Shown in pieces: positions 33,756 to 47,809 of a stretch of 64,000 nt of DNA. This stretch comes from Crocodylus rhombifer (Eukaryota; Chordata; Crocodylia; Crocodylidae). The stretch covers positions 186,001 to 250,000 of the forward strand of contig JAVSML010025154.1 of NCBI GenBank assembly GCA_038503035.1, read 5' to 3'. A program made the translations under genes and the position numbers. The notes beneath the pieces were generated by a model, which saw only the letters and a list, made by a program, of their open reading frames with translations, was not told the DNA's origin and did no database searches. Each line of letters starts with the position of its first letter. The stretch's first letter is position 1.

Positions 33756-36700
33756 TGAAAGGGCTGAGGACAATGTGGAGGCTGGGACCAGATGATAAAG
33801 CTATATCCCTTCCTGGAGGATCTGCTGATGTTAACCAGATATTGAATTTATTTTAATTAGGGGCAATTTTTTTCTCTTCTGCCTCAGTTCAAAATGTTGA
33901 CAATCTTTGCCTCTCTCTCTCTGTATCCTTCTTCCAGCCTCTCAATCTCTGGTTCATCAAACACCTTCTCTTTCAAATCTCTTTTTAAAACATTTTTCTT
34001 TCATGAGATCTGTCTATTTTACCCCACCAGATTATAATTCCATTCCATTTTCCTACAGTTTCAGTACACTCTGGACCAAATTTTGCTTTGTATACTGCTT
34101 CAGAGCAAATTTGGTTTATTTAACTCTGAAGAAACTTTTTGATCTCATTTTAGATTATAAGACCCTTGAGAGAAGGGCTGTGTTCATGTATGACCAAGTC
34201 CAGCCTTTATGTTTGGTAAAACTGTTCAGAAAAGAGATGGTAGTGAGACATGGGTGGGTCCCCGCAGTGGGTAACATCAGCCAGCCCCCAGAATTTTGGG
34301 GGAAAAAACATTTTTATTTTTTATGTCGATAACTGATTTTTTTTTCTATTTTAGGTAAAAGCTTCTTTCTTTGTTAAAAAATAGATTTCCAACAGAGACT
34401 ATCTTTGTAGTTTGGGCAGAAATTTTTGACCACATCAAGCCTGAAGCAAGTAACAAACTGCAGTTATGAGTGCCAAAGATGAGTAAGTGGGCTTCCATTT
34501 GGAACTGTAGATGTTAATGCAAGGGGCTCTAGTGCCCTGGTGATTGTTACACCACAGATGCAGCTGCTACTTCATACCTGCTCCCATGGTAGATAAGAAG
34601 ATCAGAGCAGGTGTGAAAACAACCACTGGTGCCAGGTCTATAAAAATACTGTACTGAGTGTACATCTGAGTGTTTATACCAGCATGGATGGTTTTCAAGC
34701 AGTGACCCTTTCTTCTGCATTAGCACTTGTATCCACTCTCCCCTCTCTCCACCCTGGGAGACTGGCATCTGGAAAAAAAACACTACAGGTTTTCATCCTC
34801 TCTGCCCAGCATACCAAATGGTCTCCTAAGGCCGTAGAAATGACCAACCCTTGTGACAAGCCTGACAGAGAACAGTACACAGCCACTGAGCAGACATGGA
34901 CTTTTATAGTGGCACTTCCTTTGAATTCAGTTCATGGCCTAGAATCTAAATCAACAGTTAGTGCCTATCAGACTTGGAATAATTAATGTTGAGTCCCAAA
35001 ATCTAACAAACTCCTGATTGAACTAAACACCTGATATGTGGTCAGCATAATAAACAGCAATGTCTATATGTAAGGTCAGCATGTGTTCAGAACCTGTTTC
35101 TTTGGTGCAAGAAATTCTAATATTAAATCTGAACTTCTCAGAGCTGAACCTATTTGAAGTTAAAGAAACTTTCCCTTCCATTCTAAGTACATTCACTGTA
35201 GCAAAAGACAATTTATAGAGAACGTAGTACCTCTTGATTGCCACTTTACTCCTGATCCTCCATGCAATCTGTCTGGAGGCTGCCTCTGCATACAATTGGC
35301 TCAATGCTCCACTGCCTTTTATCTTTTGTGGCCATTTAGACCTGTGTAAAGTGAGCATAAAATGCTGCCAAATCAATATGGTGTTGTCTTTGGCCTGGAT
35401 ATTAATGATATTATTGAAGAGACTCAGCCCCACTACACACAGCATTGTAGGTTTGCCTTTCAACTGGGTTAAGTGATCACTTTGCTATAATTGTCTGGAA
35501 GAAGTGTGCCTGATCCTTTTCACTAGAGGAAACTATGTAAGATTCAGTCTTCAAGGAATGAGCTTTGCTTAAAAAATGTAGAATGACATGGATGCAATAG
35601 TGTAATTTTGGGAGGGAGTCAGGGGACACTAGCCCTGGGCACCAATTTGAACGGAGCACCAGAGCTGCGTGTGTTGGCTGAGCTTGCGTAGCAAGCAAGG
35701 TAGCCCCAGCAGTTGCTGCCATAGCCAGCCCAAGGATTTAAGCACTCCTCCTTCCCTGCCCACATTGCCCCAGGCATCAAAATCCTAAGTAATGCCTCTA
35801 CATAGATGAAGTAAAATTAACAAGCTCAGTTCTCTCTCTGATGAGCCCTACCAATGGCTGAAATCATGGAAGTTCTGAGCTTTTTGACCCATAAGATATC
35901 TCTGCAGTTCTTCCCATGTGTTATAAAATATTCATATGAGAAGCCATCTGGACTTAGGGCTGCCAGTAGTAAGCTTCATTTATCAGCTAAGAAGACATTC
36001 ACATTTTCTTTTTTGTGCAGCAGCCAATTGGAGCAGGCTCAGTGTTCAAAATTATTCCAATCAGTGTTCCAGTTATTCCAGAGCCTTATTAGGTGTAAAC
36101 AAAAGTGACTCCAGACATCAGTTTAGTTATCCCAATCTGCACTAATTGTGAAACTGGCCAGCTGAAGGTTTTGTTTCCCTGGGGGCAGTGAGTCCAAATG
36201 AAGCTTATAAACTCCCACCAACTTCTTACTCTAAAAACTGTGATTTGGCTACTGAGACACAGAAGTAGTCATTTTCCCCTTTTCTCCTATTATGATATAT
36301 GGAGATGTCACAAAGGACTCACAGGACATAAAGATGCCAGAATACTGTTATTCAATATAATAATGCTAATAGCATGCAGAGCAAAGTTTTGTAGCAAATG
36401 GGAGAGCTGTTCTCTTGCTGTGCAAAGAATAGGGATGTTGATAAGCCATTACTTGGAAAGTAAGCACCCATAAGCTGGTGCAGGATCAGGTTCTGGTTCT
36501 TCATGCAAGCTGTGGAAAAAGCAAAATGAGTTACATTATGAGATTAGGCCATTTTTCCCAGTATACCTGACTTGTTCTTGTCATTTGCCATAACATGCCA
36601 GCCATGTGATTTATGCTTAGCTGAGGGGAATTCACACTAATACTCAGCACAGTCATAAAAGCACAAAAAGGAACAATTCAGCACAGCTAGGGATACATTA

Positions 36701-37720
36701 ATGTACTTGAGTGCCTAACACCCTGTAACATTGACACATGAACCATAGGGCAGGTTCTCTCCCTTGTTCTCAAGAGGGCTCAAGGGCATTTGGCTATGTG
36801 CAATACTCCCCAGAGAACACTGTACCATCAGTGGGATGTATCCAGCCTCCAAACATTGGATAGAAATATTCACTGCTCTTTTCTAGAGCAACAACATGGT
36901 GGACTTATTGTGCACCCCAAGGTCACTCAGCCCAACTCAAGCATCTAGTCTACTTCTGCCTATATACCTAACTCTCTTCTGTCATCCAAGATCTATCTGC
37001 CATCCCATGGGAAGTTGCAGTGCATAGGCATCAGTCCAAGAGCCTGAACATCCCAGTAGCTTATGCACTGTCAGTCATTCTTAGCATCACACTGACAGGT
37101 AAGTTTTTACTATACACATCTGCCAAACTTATTTTCCAACTGAGAAATATTCAAGTCACCAAGATATGCACTGCAGGACTTGGAGTGAGATTTTCTGGCA
37201 AGATCTGCTCAAATTCTTGTGCACTGTAAAGTTGTTCCAAAGCCTCCTGAAGGCTCAAGTCCAATATATGAATGATTAGCATGTGCTAAATTGATTGGAT
37301 GGTTCTTCATCAGAGCTGTTGACCCTCCCAATCCTTTTTGTCAATGGTGGACAGTCATAGGTGTTCAGTGTTCTGACAAATACAATCTCTCTCTTCCTTT
37401 TTGCACTCCGGTTTGCAAAGCTAAGTGTAATATACTTTTTAGACTTAGAGCTAGCTGTATTGCTATATCCATACTGCTGCCTGTCCTGGAATTTTCTACA
37501 AACCTCTTTTCCTGTTTGATTTCTTCTGTGACTATTTAGATCCTGATGGCAACATATCTTTCAGCTATCACACTTACTACTTTTGCCATATCTTGGGTTT
37601 GGTTTTCTAAGCTTAATTCCAGGGAATAATTCTCCTCTGCTAAATCAGTTTGTCCCCCTAGCCCACAAGTTAGTCAGCTGGAAACACAAATCTGCATTAT
37701 CTTTTCACATCTCATCTTAC

Positions 37721-38716
37721 CTCGCTGAGTGCTGCCTGCTGACGCATCTGCTCCATCTTCTCCTCGTGCTGCCTTTGTTTCTCATTCTCTTTATGTTCAT
37801 ACTCGAGCCGGATGAGTTCAAACTCCATCCGTCTCCTCTCCAGCTCTGATTCAACTGCTAAATCAAACCTGTTGTTTAACCACTCTGGTTCTTCTGAACT
37901 TACTACTATACGTGGAACCTGCTCTTTCATAATCTCCTCTTGTTTCTCTTCCTTCTTGTCCTCCTGCTTTTCCTCCTCTGCCTGCTCCAGAGATTTCTTT
38001 TCCTTCTTTTTCCTCTTCCCACACTGCAGCTGCTTTTCATTCATGTCCTTCAGGTATATCAGCATGGTCAGCTGAAGTTCTATCTTCATATTCCCCAACT
38101 CCGTTTCAGCAGTGGTTTCAGTTTTGCCACTGGGATTATTTTGACTTTCCCTTCTGGGTAGTTTCTGCCAACGCGTCTCCTCCACGTTCTCTTCATGTTG
38201 CCATTGCTTTTCCTTCTCCTTGAGCATTTTCTGCTCATGCTGCCTCTGTCTTTCATTCTCCTCATAGATATATCTCAGCTTGCTCAGTTCAAACTCCATA
38301 CGCATCTTCTCCAGTTCAATTTCAGTTATTGGATCTAATTTGTTACCAGGGTGCTCCATCTCCTGTGAACCTGCTGGTTTCAGTGGTTCCTGCTGACGCA
38401 TCTGCTCCATCTTTTCCTCATGTTGCTGCTGCTTTTCATTCTCTAACTGTTGGTATTTCAGCATAGTCAACTCAAAGTTAATCCGCATCTTCTCCAGCTC
38501 AGTATTGTTTCTTTCGACCTGTCTGAACTTTGCCAGCTCCTGCTCCTCTTGGGAGTTGCTCTTGCCCTGCTTGTGGATGATCTGTGGTTGTGAAAGACCA
38601 TTTGTGACTTCTGTCTGAGCACCGGTTTCTAGCTGTGATTCCTGATCCTTATTGGCTTGGGTTTCTGTAATGGTACGGGGAACACGTAGAATTGGTGGGG
38701 TATCTTCAACAGGATC
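37721..38716 (-). CDS. Gene 1, large internal exon: four coiled-coil modules
   Basis: Minus-strand exon of 996 nt, read from 38716 down to 37721, exactly 332 codons with phase 0 at both ends. The acceptor is a pyrimidine-rich tract ending CTCTATCAG before GATCCT, and the donor is GAG followed by GTAAGATG. The frame is open throughout. Residues 1-70 are an acidic/polar linker. Four related charged modules follow at about residues 73-110, 131-186, 203-242 and 287-327, built on a TELEKMRxxFEL..L.Y core and a KQRQHEEKMEQMRQQ-like tail. A Lys/Glu-rich stretch lies at about 235-268. The heptad-like spacing of Leu/Met in a Glu/Lys/Gln background suggests long coiled coil. The second gene at 47.8-51.1 kb has the same modules one per exon, so this exon probably grew by internal duplication. 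I do not recognise the family by name. Automatic pipelines may call it golgin- or trichohyalin-like on composition alone. Confidence 0.85.
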
Positions 38717-40113
38717 CTGATAGAGATTAGAGGAAATTCATTTCTAAGCAGTAATAAGGAAGAGTTACTTCCACTACAAGTTTCTTGTTTGTTTGTTTTT
38801 GTTTTCTTTGATTTTTTAACAGCTTAATTGAGGTCAGTTGTTGAGGTCCTATTGTACAGATGGAGCCACCATTCAATATTATTGGCAAAGAATAGTTACA
38901 CAAGGGGAAAAAGGCTATTATAACTGTATCCAATGGAATGATAAAAAGTTACAGAAATTGGAGCAGGAAAGATCTGATAGGCCATCTGATTTGTCACACC
39001 CTGTTAATAATAAAGGTTTACCCCCAGCAATGTCTTTTTTACTACTTTGTCTCCCCAACTTCTTAAGTAAGCAGTACTAAGACTAAGCCTCTCACCATTT
39101 TAACCAGGAAATCCCATTGTTACAACTGGAACCCCATATCCCACCCAAAGTAATTCATCTTCCACATATACCTTTTGGTTATAAACCTGTACCTTACGGG
39201 TTAAATAATAAATATTTACCCTTTTCTCCATGAGTCAGTCCCTTAGTACTGCTAATTTTGTTTTTCTCTGACTTCTCTCTAGTTCATTAGTCTCTCTGCT
39301 ATGATAGTTATTTGTTTAGATATGTTGTCAAGCCCACACCTATCATTCTAGATTTTTTCATACAATTAAAGCATGAAACTATATGGCAATATAATCATTG
39401 GAATATATTAAATACTCTCCCTTACCACTTCTTAGACACTAATTCCCCTTCCTACAATTTACTGGCAGAAGGATAACAGTACCAATGCTAATAATACCCT
39501 CCCATGTTTTTCAATCCTTTTTCCAAATGGATGAAATAATAGGCCCACTGAAGTCAATGGAAAGATTGATATCGACTCTTAGGAGGTCAGGATTTCACTC
39601 AGTATCAATAGATAAATCATGTTAGTTTGATACGGTATTGTAAGCCACCCTAAGCCTTCTTTGGATAGGGTGGCATATAAAGGTAATGAATAAATAAAAT
39701 AAACATGTATGAAGCATATTATACAGGATTCCTTTTTCACAAAAATCATTGTATTGGAAAGTACAATCCTTTTTATCCTGAAGGAACTTATGATTTAAAC
39801 CTGAAGAATTAAAAAAGAAAAGAATAACTACAAGTTTTACCATAGAAAACTAAGGCGCAGGGCCTTGGAAATGAAATGAAGTTGTGCAACGGTGGATCCA
39901 CAAGCAGGAACCCGAGTTTCATGAGGCTCCCACTCCCTCCTACAGGAAACTGAGATACTAGCTAAGAAACAGAGAGGAAGAATTCAAGCCCAAACCAAAG
40001 CCTCTGTGATGTCACAAGATTCCACACTCCGCTGCCCGGCCATTCTCCCCGATCCTTATAGCTAATAACCCTAGATGCTCTCACTGGCCTCATCACTGTT
40101 ATGCTGTATGGAG

Positions 40114-40140
40114 TATGTGTGTGTGTGTGAGAGAGAGAGA
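40114..40140 (+). repeat. Compound (TG)n(GA)n microsatellite
   Basis: About seven TG units directly followed by about six GA units, without interruption. Confidence 0.95.
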
Positions 40141-40720
40141 ATATTAGAGCTAATTTGAAATTTCTAGTAATAGAAGACAATTATTCCACATTTCTTTTAC
40201 CCCTTGTGTGCTGGTGGTAGAGTTCAGTGTGCATTAAACTGAGTAAAGGAGACTTTTTGTATGCATGGTTTCTCACTGAGATTCCAAGCATTCTGGAGAG
40301 CATGGCCATAGTTTTAGAAAGCACTGAATATGGTTTCCTGAGGAATACTAACATATGTTGGGGTTGCTAAGGGACAGCAGGATAATACCTGGTGTCTAAG
40401 TACATATAGGATGAGATTTGTCCTATGAAGTGAGCAAAGAAGAGAGAGGGATGGAGTTAGCAAGTGGAAAAGAGCCTTCCTGTTGCAGCCCCTGTACAGC
40501 CATTATGCGTGCAGCTACACTAGAATGTATGCTCACTCATGCTCGGTTGATCAAGGAATGTCTAACTCTAATCATCTCTGTTGTATTTCCCTGTATGCAG
40601 CAAAGACTATATGCCTGAATCCGCACTGTTGATCTAGGTACACAAGATTGGTGCTAGGATATGTGGGGTAGTATCCCAGAATTCTTAGCACCAGAGTGGA
40701 ACCTTTCCACTAGCTGGTAC

Positions 40721-40999
40721 TGGAGACATCTGCATGTGATGCTATGTGCTATCTGCAATGTGCTGCGGCAACGTAGCATCCTCAGGCAAAAACCGTGATG
40801 CCGTAGCTACATTGCCATAGCGACACACTTCCTCAGTATAGTGCCTTGCTATGGCAATGTAGCAGCTAAAAATAACCATGCATGGCAGACAAGGCACAGT
40901 ATGGGCTGTTATTGTGCTGTCATTTAGTACTTCCTTTTGGGAATGCTAAATGATGGCACAGTAACAATTGTGTCCTAGGGGCACATATAGATGTGCCCA
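40721..40999. mobile_element. MITE-like element with an inner hairpin
   Basis: Left end TGGAGACATCTGCATGTGA. Right end, reverse-complemented, TGGGCACATCTATATGTGC; 14 of 19 positions agree. A strong inner inverted repeat pairs TAGCTACATTGCCATAGCG (40806-40824) with GCTATGGCAATGTAGCAGC (about 40848-40866). Confidence 0.65.
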
Positions 41000-41334
41000 C
41001 TGGGCGCTATCTTGTGGTGTATTGTGGGATAACTTGTCTTTCATCGCTGCAAGTGTAGAAGTGACCCTGGTTTAGCACTGCATGAGGGTCTTCCTGCTCT
41101 GGACATTTCTCACTGTCTACCAGCTGGCCAAAACTGGGCTCCATTAGATGAACTGCTCCTGACTTCAGGCCAGCTGTTTATGCTGTGGAGTAGGTGCTCT
41201 GAGAGATGTGCAGTGGCATTTTGTAGCTTTCTGAAACATGGAAGGGTGCTGAATGTAGAGGACAAAGACTATGGGCTAGATTCTATTCCACCTAATAGAT
41301 ACAAAAGCACACTTAGGTGCCAGGCATAATTTGA

Positions 41335-43077
41335 GATTCAACTGGCAAGGGACATAAATGGCAATAAAATGGGATTTTTCAAGTATGTACAAAAGTAAGA
41401 GGAAGACCAGAAAAATCATAGATATTTTATGGAATGTGGAAGGCAATCTAGTTGCAGATGATAGAGAGAAGGCTGAAGTATTTACTTCCTTTGTTTTACT
41501 TTAGTTTTAACAAATAGAGTCACGCAGCAGATGATGAGTGCAAAGATAAGGAAGAAAATAAATATTCTAGAATAGGGGAAGAACAGGTTAGGGATCACTT
41601 AGAGTTGGCAGAGTTGGATGGGATACACCCAAGGGTACTGAAAGCATTGGCTGGGGTAATTTCAGAACAAGTGAGTATCATCACTGAGAACTTATGGAGG
41701 TCAGATGAGGTCCTGGAAAAGGGCAAATACAGTGTTCATCTTTAAGAAAAGGAAGAAGGAGGATTTGGGGAATTATAGACTAGTCAGCCATACCTGGAAA
41801 GCTCATGGAACCAGTCCTGAAGGAGTCTACTGTAAAGAACAAGGCAATCAGGAACAGCCAGCAAGAGTTCAGCAAGAGCAAGTCATGCCTGACCAACCTA
41901 ATTTTCTTCTGTGACAGGGTGACAGGTTCTATAGATGGAGGGAGAGCAGTGGATGTGATACCTGGGCTTTAGCAAAATTTTTGACACTGTCTTTCACAAC
42001 ATCCTCTTTAACAAATTAAAGAAATACAGACTAGAGGAAAGTACTGAAAGGTGAATAGGTAACTGGTTGTATTATCATGCTCAGTAAGTAGTCATCTATG
42101 GCTTTAGTTCAGAGTAGGTATCAAATGAGATTTGCCAGGGGTCTGTCCTGGATCCAGTATTGTTTAACATCATCATTAATTATTTGGACAATGGGATTGA
42201 GGGAGTTTCAGACACTCTGGAAAGTAGGGCTAGGATTTAGAATGAACTGGCTAGACTGGAGAAATAGTCTGCAATCAATCAGATGAAATTCAACAAGGAG
42301 AAGTACAAAGTTCTTCATTTCGGACAGAATAATTGCATGCACAAATACAGACTGGGGAATGATTGGATAAGCTGCAGAACTGCAAAGAAGAACCTGGGGT
42401 TATAAGTAGACAATAAGCTGAATATGACTCAATGGCATGCTCTTGTTGCAAAAAAAAAATAAATAAATAAAGCCAACAGAATGCTGGGTTGTATTGACAG
42501 AAGGATCATGTGCAGTGGCAGGAGAGTCGCTTGCAAATCAAGGGAATTGATTATTTCACTCTATTCAGCACTTATGAGGCCTCACCTGGAGTACTTGCCC
42601 AGTTTAGGGCCTCACACTTCAAGAAAGATGTGGACAGAGTGAAAAGAGTCCAGAAGTGAGCAACACAAAATATTAGAGGCCTGGGTAGCATGACCTAGGG
42701 GAAAAGACTGAAAGAACCAGAGTCTAGAGAAGCGAACAGTGAGATAGGATGTAATAACAGTTTTCTGAAGGGCAAATATAGAAAGGATGGAGATAAACTA
42801 TTTTCTGCAGTCATAGGGAACAGGAGTAGGAGCAATGGCCTCAAGCTGTAGTAAAGGAAATCTAGGTTTGAGATTAGAAGGAACTTTCTGACTTGGAAAG
42901 TGGTCAAGCGTTGGAACAGGCCATCTCAAGACATTGTAGACTCTCTATCCCAAGAGCAAGTAAGACAGACACTTGACTTGGACAGATTTGTCAGAGATGA
43001 TCCTGCCTAGGGGCCTAGACTACATGAGCTTATGATCCCTTACAGCCCTACTTTCCTAATATTCTATGATCCTATGT
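41335..43077 (+). mobile_element. CR1-like LINE, decayed
   Basis: Plus-strand relic running from a GFFKYVKSKRK-like linker (about 41340) through reverse transcriptase motifs (FKKRKKEDLGNYRLVS at 41730, GQSCLTNL-like at 41890, a motif A relic near 41980, ICQGSVLDPVLFNI at 42130, KCKVLHFG-like at 42310, RPHLEYLPSLG-like at 42580) to a 3' tail TATTCTATGATCCTATG at 43060-43077. Many stops. It lies in the interval between the two coiled-coil genes. Confidence 0.85.
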
Positions 43078-46000
43078 CCATAGGGCAGGCTGAAAGTAAA
43101 ATGGCACTTCAAAACCCATTTGGATGCCAATAGATGACAAATACCATCTATATGATTGTGGCCTGCCGCTCCTTGCACAATGGCTGCAAGGATGAAGGCA
43201 AGTGTCTTGTGCTGGAGTGGACCCTAGGTATGGGTGGTTTGCTGAGGTAGTTCATATAACCAGAAAATGCAGCCATTAACACTGGCACTGGCTCAAGGAA
43301 GATAAATGTACTAGAGGTGCCATATGTGGCCACATCCTGGCCATGCAGGCTGATAATGGGCACTACGAAGAGGAGGATACAGTAATTTTTTAGTAGTAAA
43401 TTATATTTGAGGAATTTTCTCTTGGTATTGGCTACAGGCTATTATCTTGACTTCTTCTGTTTGGCTTGGCCTCAGGAGGAGTCAAAATTGTATTTTCCAA
43501 GTAATTTTTTGTTTTCTGTTACATTAGTAAAAGCCGCTTTGCAAAAAAAGTAGGTATTTGTTTCTCTGCAAGTTCCTTGAGAAGAGCTAGTGCTCTACAA
43601 AAAAAATAAAGTTTTTTTTTTTTATCAAGCAAGGGTATCTCAGGGGACTCAAAGAAGCGGTGAAGGTAGAACAGCTGCCTGATGACATTTACCATTTAGT
43701 GTAAATATAGCAGGTAAGCCTGAATTAATTACATTGCAATGCAAGAACCCCCCAGTGCCTTCCCCTTTACCCCTCCCCCAAAACCCTTCTGCAAGCAAAG
43801 GAGCCTGTATTTGTTGCTGCAGTGCTCCTCATGATCCTTCCCTTGGCACTTTGTCTAATATGCATTGTGTGAGGCTGTAGAGGAATTGAGTATGTGGGCC
43901 TTACTTGTCTGATACCTCTTCCCCCATATTGCCCAGTGTACTCTATGCATTTCCAGACCCTGCCCAGACTGCAGGGTTTGATGCATGCTGAAGAGGCAGT
44001 GTGCCCTTGCACTTGTACTACCATTTGCACAAGGCCACAGCCATGCCTATATGTGCTAAGAGCTAGCAGTATGACCACATCTTGTAACTGCAAGCCTCGA
44101 GCTCTGTTCAGCACAGGGATGCTTCCTGGGTCAACAGCTATCCAAGGGGTGGTGGAGGAGGCAGTGAGGTTATCTGAGGGAAGCATCTGCTACACCTTCC
44201 TAAGGGCTGATGCAGTGGATATACTCCTGCTGGCATGGTGCAGCTGTGCACAGCTCCCTGCTTAGGGATGTCCTTAAAAGGCACAAGGTGGCAATAAATA
44301 AAACCCTGTTTTGTGCTGATGCACACTGCTGCACCTTACTCCAGCTACCTTATAGCAAATTACACCTTTTGGAATCCTTTGCCCCATTCACACTTCTTTA
44401 CTATCAAGGACCTCTCTAAATTTGGCCTTTGGCAGTGGAATCCAGCAAAAGATGCCTTGGCTGCTAAAGGAAATGTATTTTCACTGCAAATATGTGTTTG
44501 AAGTACTTTTTAAAAAAGAGTATTTTAATCCAAAATGAAACACAGCCCCCATCCCCCTCTCCTAGCTCTCCTGAATATTACACACCATGCTGTGCATTTG
44601 CTACTTTGAAAAACAACAAATGCAGCAAAGGAGGAAATGAAGGAAAGTGTTATTTTAGAATCTGAGGAGGGAACTTCAGAGCAATGGTAGCAATATATGG
44701 TAGAACTGCCTGCTAAATGTTAACTCCAACTCTGCTGGACAACCACCAGTAGGCCTGAAAAGATAAGAGAAAAGCAGAGCAAAAGAGATCAATACAGGAA
44801 GGAAAGAACACTGTTAGGGCTATGGAAGGAAAAGGTGTTCACTCCCTCTCTGATTTGAATTTGGAGGCAAATATTAAGAAAAATCAAAGGCTAGATTCTC
44901 TGGTGCTGGGCACTCTAAATACTTCTTGAAGTGGGCGTTGGGGCTGATCGGTGCTCTAGTGGATCCGGCGCCAAGTATCTGAGAGAGAGTGGGTGCACAA
45001 GACATGAATGGCTTGGCAACAAGCTGATGAGAGATTTATGCTGTGTGTCAATGTAATATGTGCCTAGCAAAGAGGATCCCATGCCTCCCTCTGCCAGTAG
45101 CATCATTCAGCAAGAGCAAATTGATGTCCCCCATTGCACTAGAGTGCTTGGCCCCTCAGCAGAGATGAAAGTGCTTTCACAGCTCTTCTGTAAGTCTTAT
45201 GGGAATATGTTTTTTAGGACAGCTGGAAAATGGATAAATGCAGTAAGCTTATTCAAGGAAGTGAGAAAATTAACTGCAAAACAGCTTAAACAATGCCACA
45301 GCTAAATTCAATGTTTACTCAGAAGACACGCACTACATGTGTGAATGCAAGTTAGCTGCACACATGTCCACTTTCCTCACTCGCTCAGATTCAGCCCATA
45401 AAATACCTATGGCCCATAACAGTAACTCTGTAATCTGAGCATCAAGTAAGTGTTCAAAAGCAATGCCGAATGTTCTCACTCACAGAGGGAGATGTCATTG
45501 AATGCATTCCTGTATCAAGCATGGGTGCAGAGTATCTGAGATTTGAAAATCTAGCTGTAAACTGACACTGTACTTGATAAATGATTCATCAATAACTAAA
45601 TGGGTCTTTCTTATCTATAACTTCTCCACACGTCACCTGCCAAGCAGACACTCATTGCCTCTGTGTAAATGATTACACAAGGTACTGGGCAATGGATAGT
45701 CAAGCCCACTGTGTTTCTTTACATGGCATAAGCCATGCAGGTACCATGCAGGTAGGTGCCTTATGAATTCTACTAAGAGTAGGCCAAGTCCAGAGGTGAT
45801 AGGTTCTTTTCCCAGGTTCTCTGTTGGGACCAAGAAGATATTTTACTTCATTAGGTACTGGAGGATCAGAGCACCTTGTAATCTTTAAGGCATCTATTTT
45901 TTACAGGGTCTCTGTGAAGTAAAGATGCGCTGTCATCTGTGTTACACAGATAAAGAACTGAGACAAAAAAGACTAAGGGCCAGATCCAAAGAAGGACTTA

Positions 46001-47715
46001 TGTCTCTGCAGTGGGACTTGGTTGATATCACATACCTAAGTAATAAATGATGACCAATAGATCTCTTGCCAATGGTTGCCTAACACCAGCCTATGACACA
46101 AGGCTCCTTCCTGTTTGACCAGCAAGTTGCCCAGGTCCCTGCACTTCTTCTATACATTCCCAGAAATGCCCTGGTCTGAGCAGCTGTACACCTAGCTCCT
46201 CTCCTAGGCTCATTTGGATACAGAGGAGCCCAACTTGGAGGCCTGCCTAATACACATCACCACCATTTGATTCAGCACAAAATGCAACAGCTCTGGCCAG
46301 CTTCAACAGGAATGGATGCATGGGGTCCCCACCAAGCTTAACATGTAGCTTGGTGGTTTGGACAATCTTTTGTAGGAGTTATGGGTTTGAATAACTTCAG
46401 GCTGAATAAGGCTTAGAAACTAAGTGTCCTGCAAGCTGTCTCCCTGCTCAGCATGTGGATTTTTGGAACTTCTGAGGTACCTAAATGTCTTGATGGGGAA
46501 CTGGTATGAGGAACCAAGGTAACTCTGAGCTATGGATTCCAGGTGTCTTAAATATAGGCAGTATGCTGATAAAGCCCTTCTTTTGATCTGGCCCCAAGTG
46601 ATTTGCCCAAGGTCTCCCAGGAATGTCCAAGACCAGGAAAGGATTGAACCTGAGCTTCCCAAGCCCTGGCTACTGCCCTGGTCACTGGACCTTTCCAAAC
46701 CTAAGAGTTTATATCAGTGATAAAAAACAGGTCATGGAAACATAAGTGACAGTTCAGACACTTAATGGCAGACAGAATGAGGTATGTTGTGGCAACAGTG
46801 CAATTATGATATCAGCAGAGTATGGAATCGCATGACATCATTATGGTTGTTTGGAGAATGAATTTGATTTGGGTTTGAATAGCATGCATCTCTCTGATTT
46901 GAACAGGGGCAGTTGGTGTTGAGTTATCTGCATGGGGGACTTGCACAGAGTAGGCTACTACATGTGACACCAATGTCTACCTTATTGTCCTCCTCTACTC
47001 TTGTACCCGAGCCAGCTATGGTATTCAATTTTCTTTATTGTCTTCATCTTCTGTCATTGGCTTCAGGTAGTAACGTATTTCAGGAGAGTTAGGAAAACAG
47101 TTTTGCTACCTATGTACTGGTAAATCCTCTTTTTAAGGTTATTGCTACCTTGGGCTCATGCTTCCTTTATAAAATGTCTAAATAAAAAGCGGGTTCTTAT
47201 AAGAGGCAGATGGAACTGGCTCAGTACAAATGCTAGTACCAGTCAGCTGAAAGGATGTTATTGATCAATGATTAGTGACAGATGATGCCTTTGCCATCTC
47301 AGTTTGTCTATGTTAAGCAAAATGAGAAGATGTGCTATTTTAGGGATGTAGGGTCAGTTGGGGTATACCCCCAGCAAATAAGAACTATCCTTCCCCGAGC
47401 TGAATAAAGCACACTTGCTAATCTATGCCCTCTGAAAGTGCAGCATATCACCCCCTCAGAGCCTAGCTAGCTGTACTGGTCACAAGTAGATCAGGATGGG
47501 AGTCATATTTTCTACCTCATCTCTTCAGGTTATCTGGGTCTGATTTTCAAAGCTATTTAGGGAGCTAGGCATCTAGTAGGATTTTCAGTAGTGCCTTTTT
47601 GATTTCCATGGGAGTTAGGCACCCACATGCTTTTGAAAATCTGTCTGCCTGTGGAGGTAACTAATCAATTGGAAATCAGTCACCTGGACACTTATGACTC
47701 ATTTAATTCAGTCTC

Positions 47716-47788
47716 TGGAGCAGGGGGCTGGACTCAATGATCATTTGAGGTCCCTTCCAGCCCTAATGTCTATGAAATCTAAATCTAT
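47716..47788 (+). mobile_element. CR1 3' end fragment next to a splice acceptor
   Basis: About 73 bp of plus-strand CR1 tail (GGGGGCTGGACTCAATGATC, then CCTTCCAGCCCTAATGTC and TATGAAATCTAAATCTATG). It ends about 20 nt before the acceptor AG of the gene 2 exon at 47810, so the branch-point region of that intron must lie within or at the edge of the insertion. Confidence 0.85.
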
Positions 47789-47809
47789 GCTTTTCACCAG
47801 TCTTTGCAG

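Larger units (their letters stand above)
31745..37720 (-). other. Gene 1 intron, about 6 kb
   Basis: Holds the hAT at 31982 and the CR1 at 32978. The rest is AT-rich. A 146-codon minus-strand frame at 35463-35023 has no recognisable motif and no matching splice sites, so it is not annotated as an exon. The shorter intron 30391-31450 holds nothing recognised. Confidence 0.6.
38717..47715. other. Shared upstream region of the two divergent genes
   Basis: Nine kb between the outermost exons found for the two genes. It contains the MITE at 40721, the worn CR1 at 41335, microsatellites, and otherwise AT-rich DNA. The first exons and promoters of both genes should lie here (or be absent), but I could not identify a start exon with confidence. 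Opposed frames at 43.8-44.3 kb look compositional. Confidence 0.5.

Noticed and set aside
35023..35463. 146-codon minus-strand frame in the gene 1 intron
   Set aside because: Has the gene's strand but no module, no convincing acceptor/donor and no recognisable domain.
43767..44265. Opposed frames of 139 and 123 codons
   Set aside because: Mutually overlapping on the two strands, no domain, no homology to the neighbouring gene pair.
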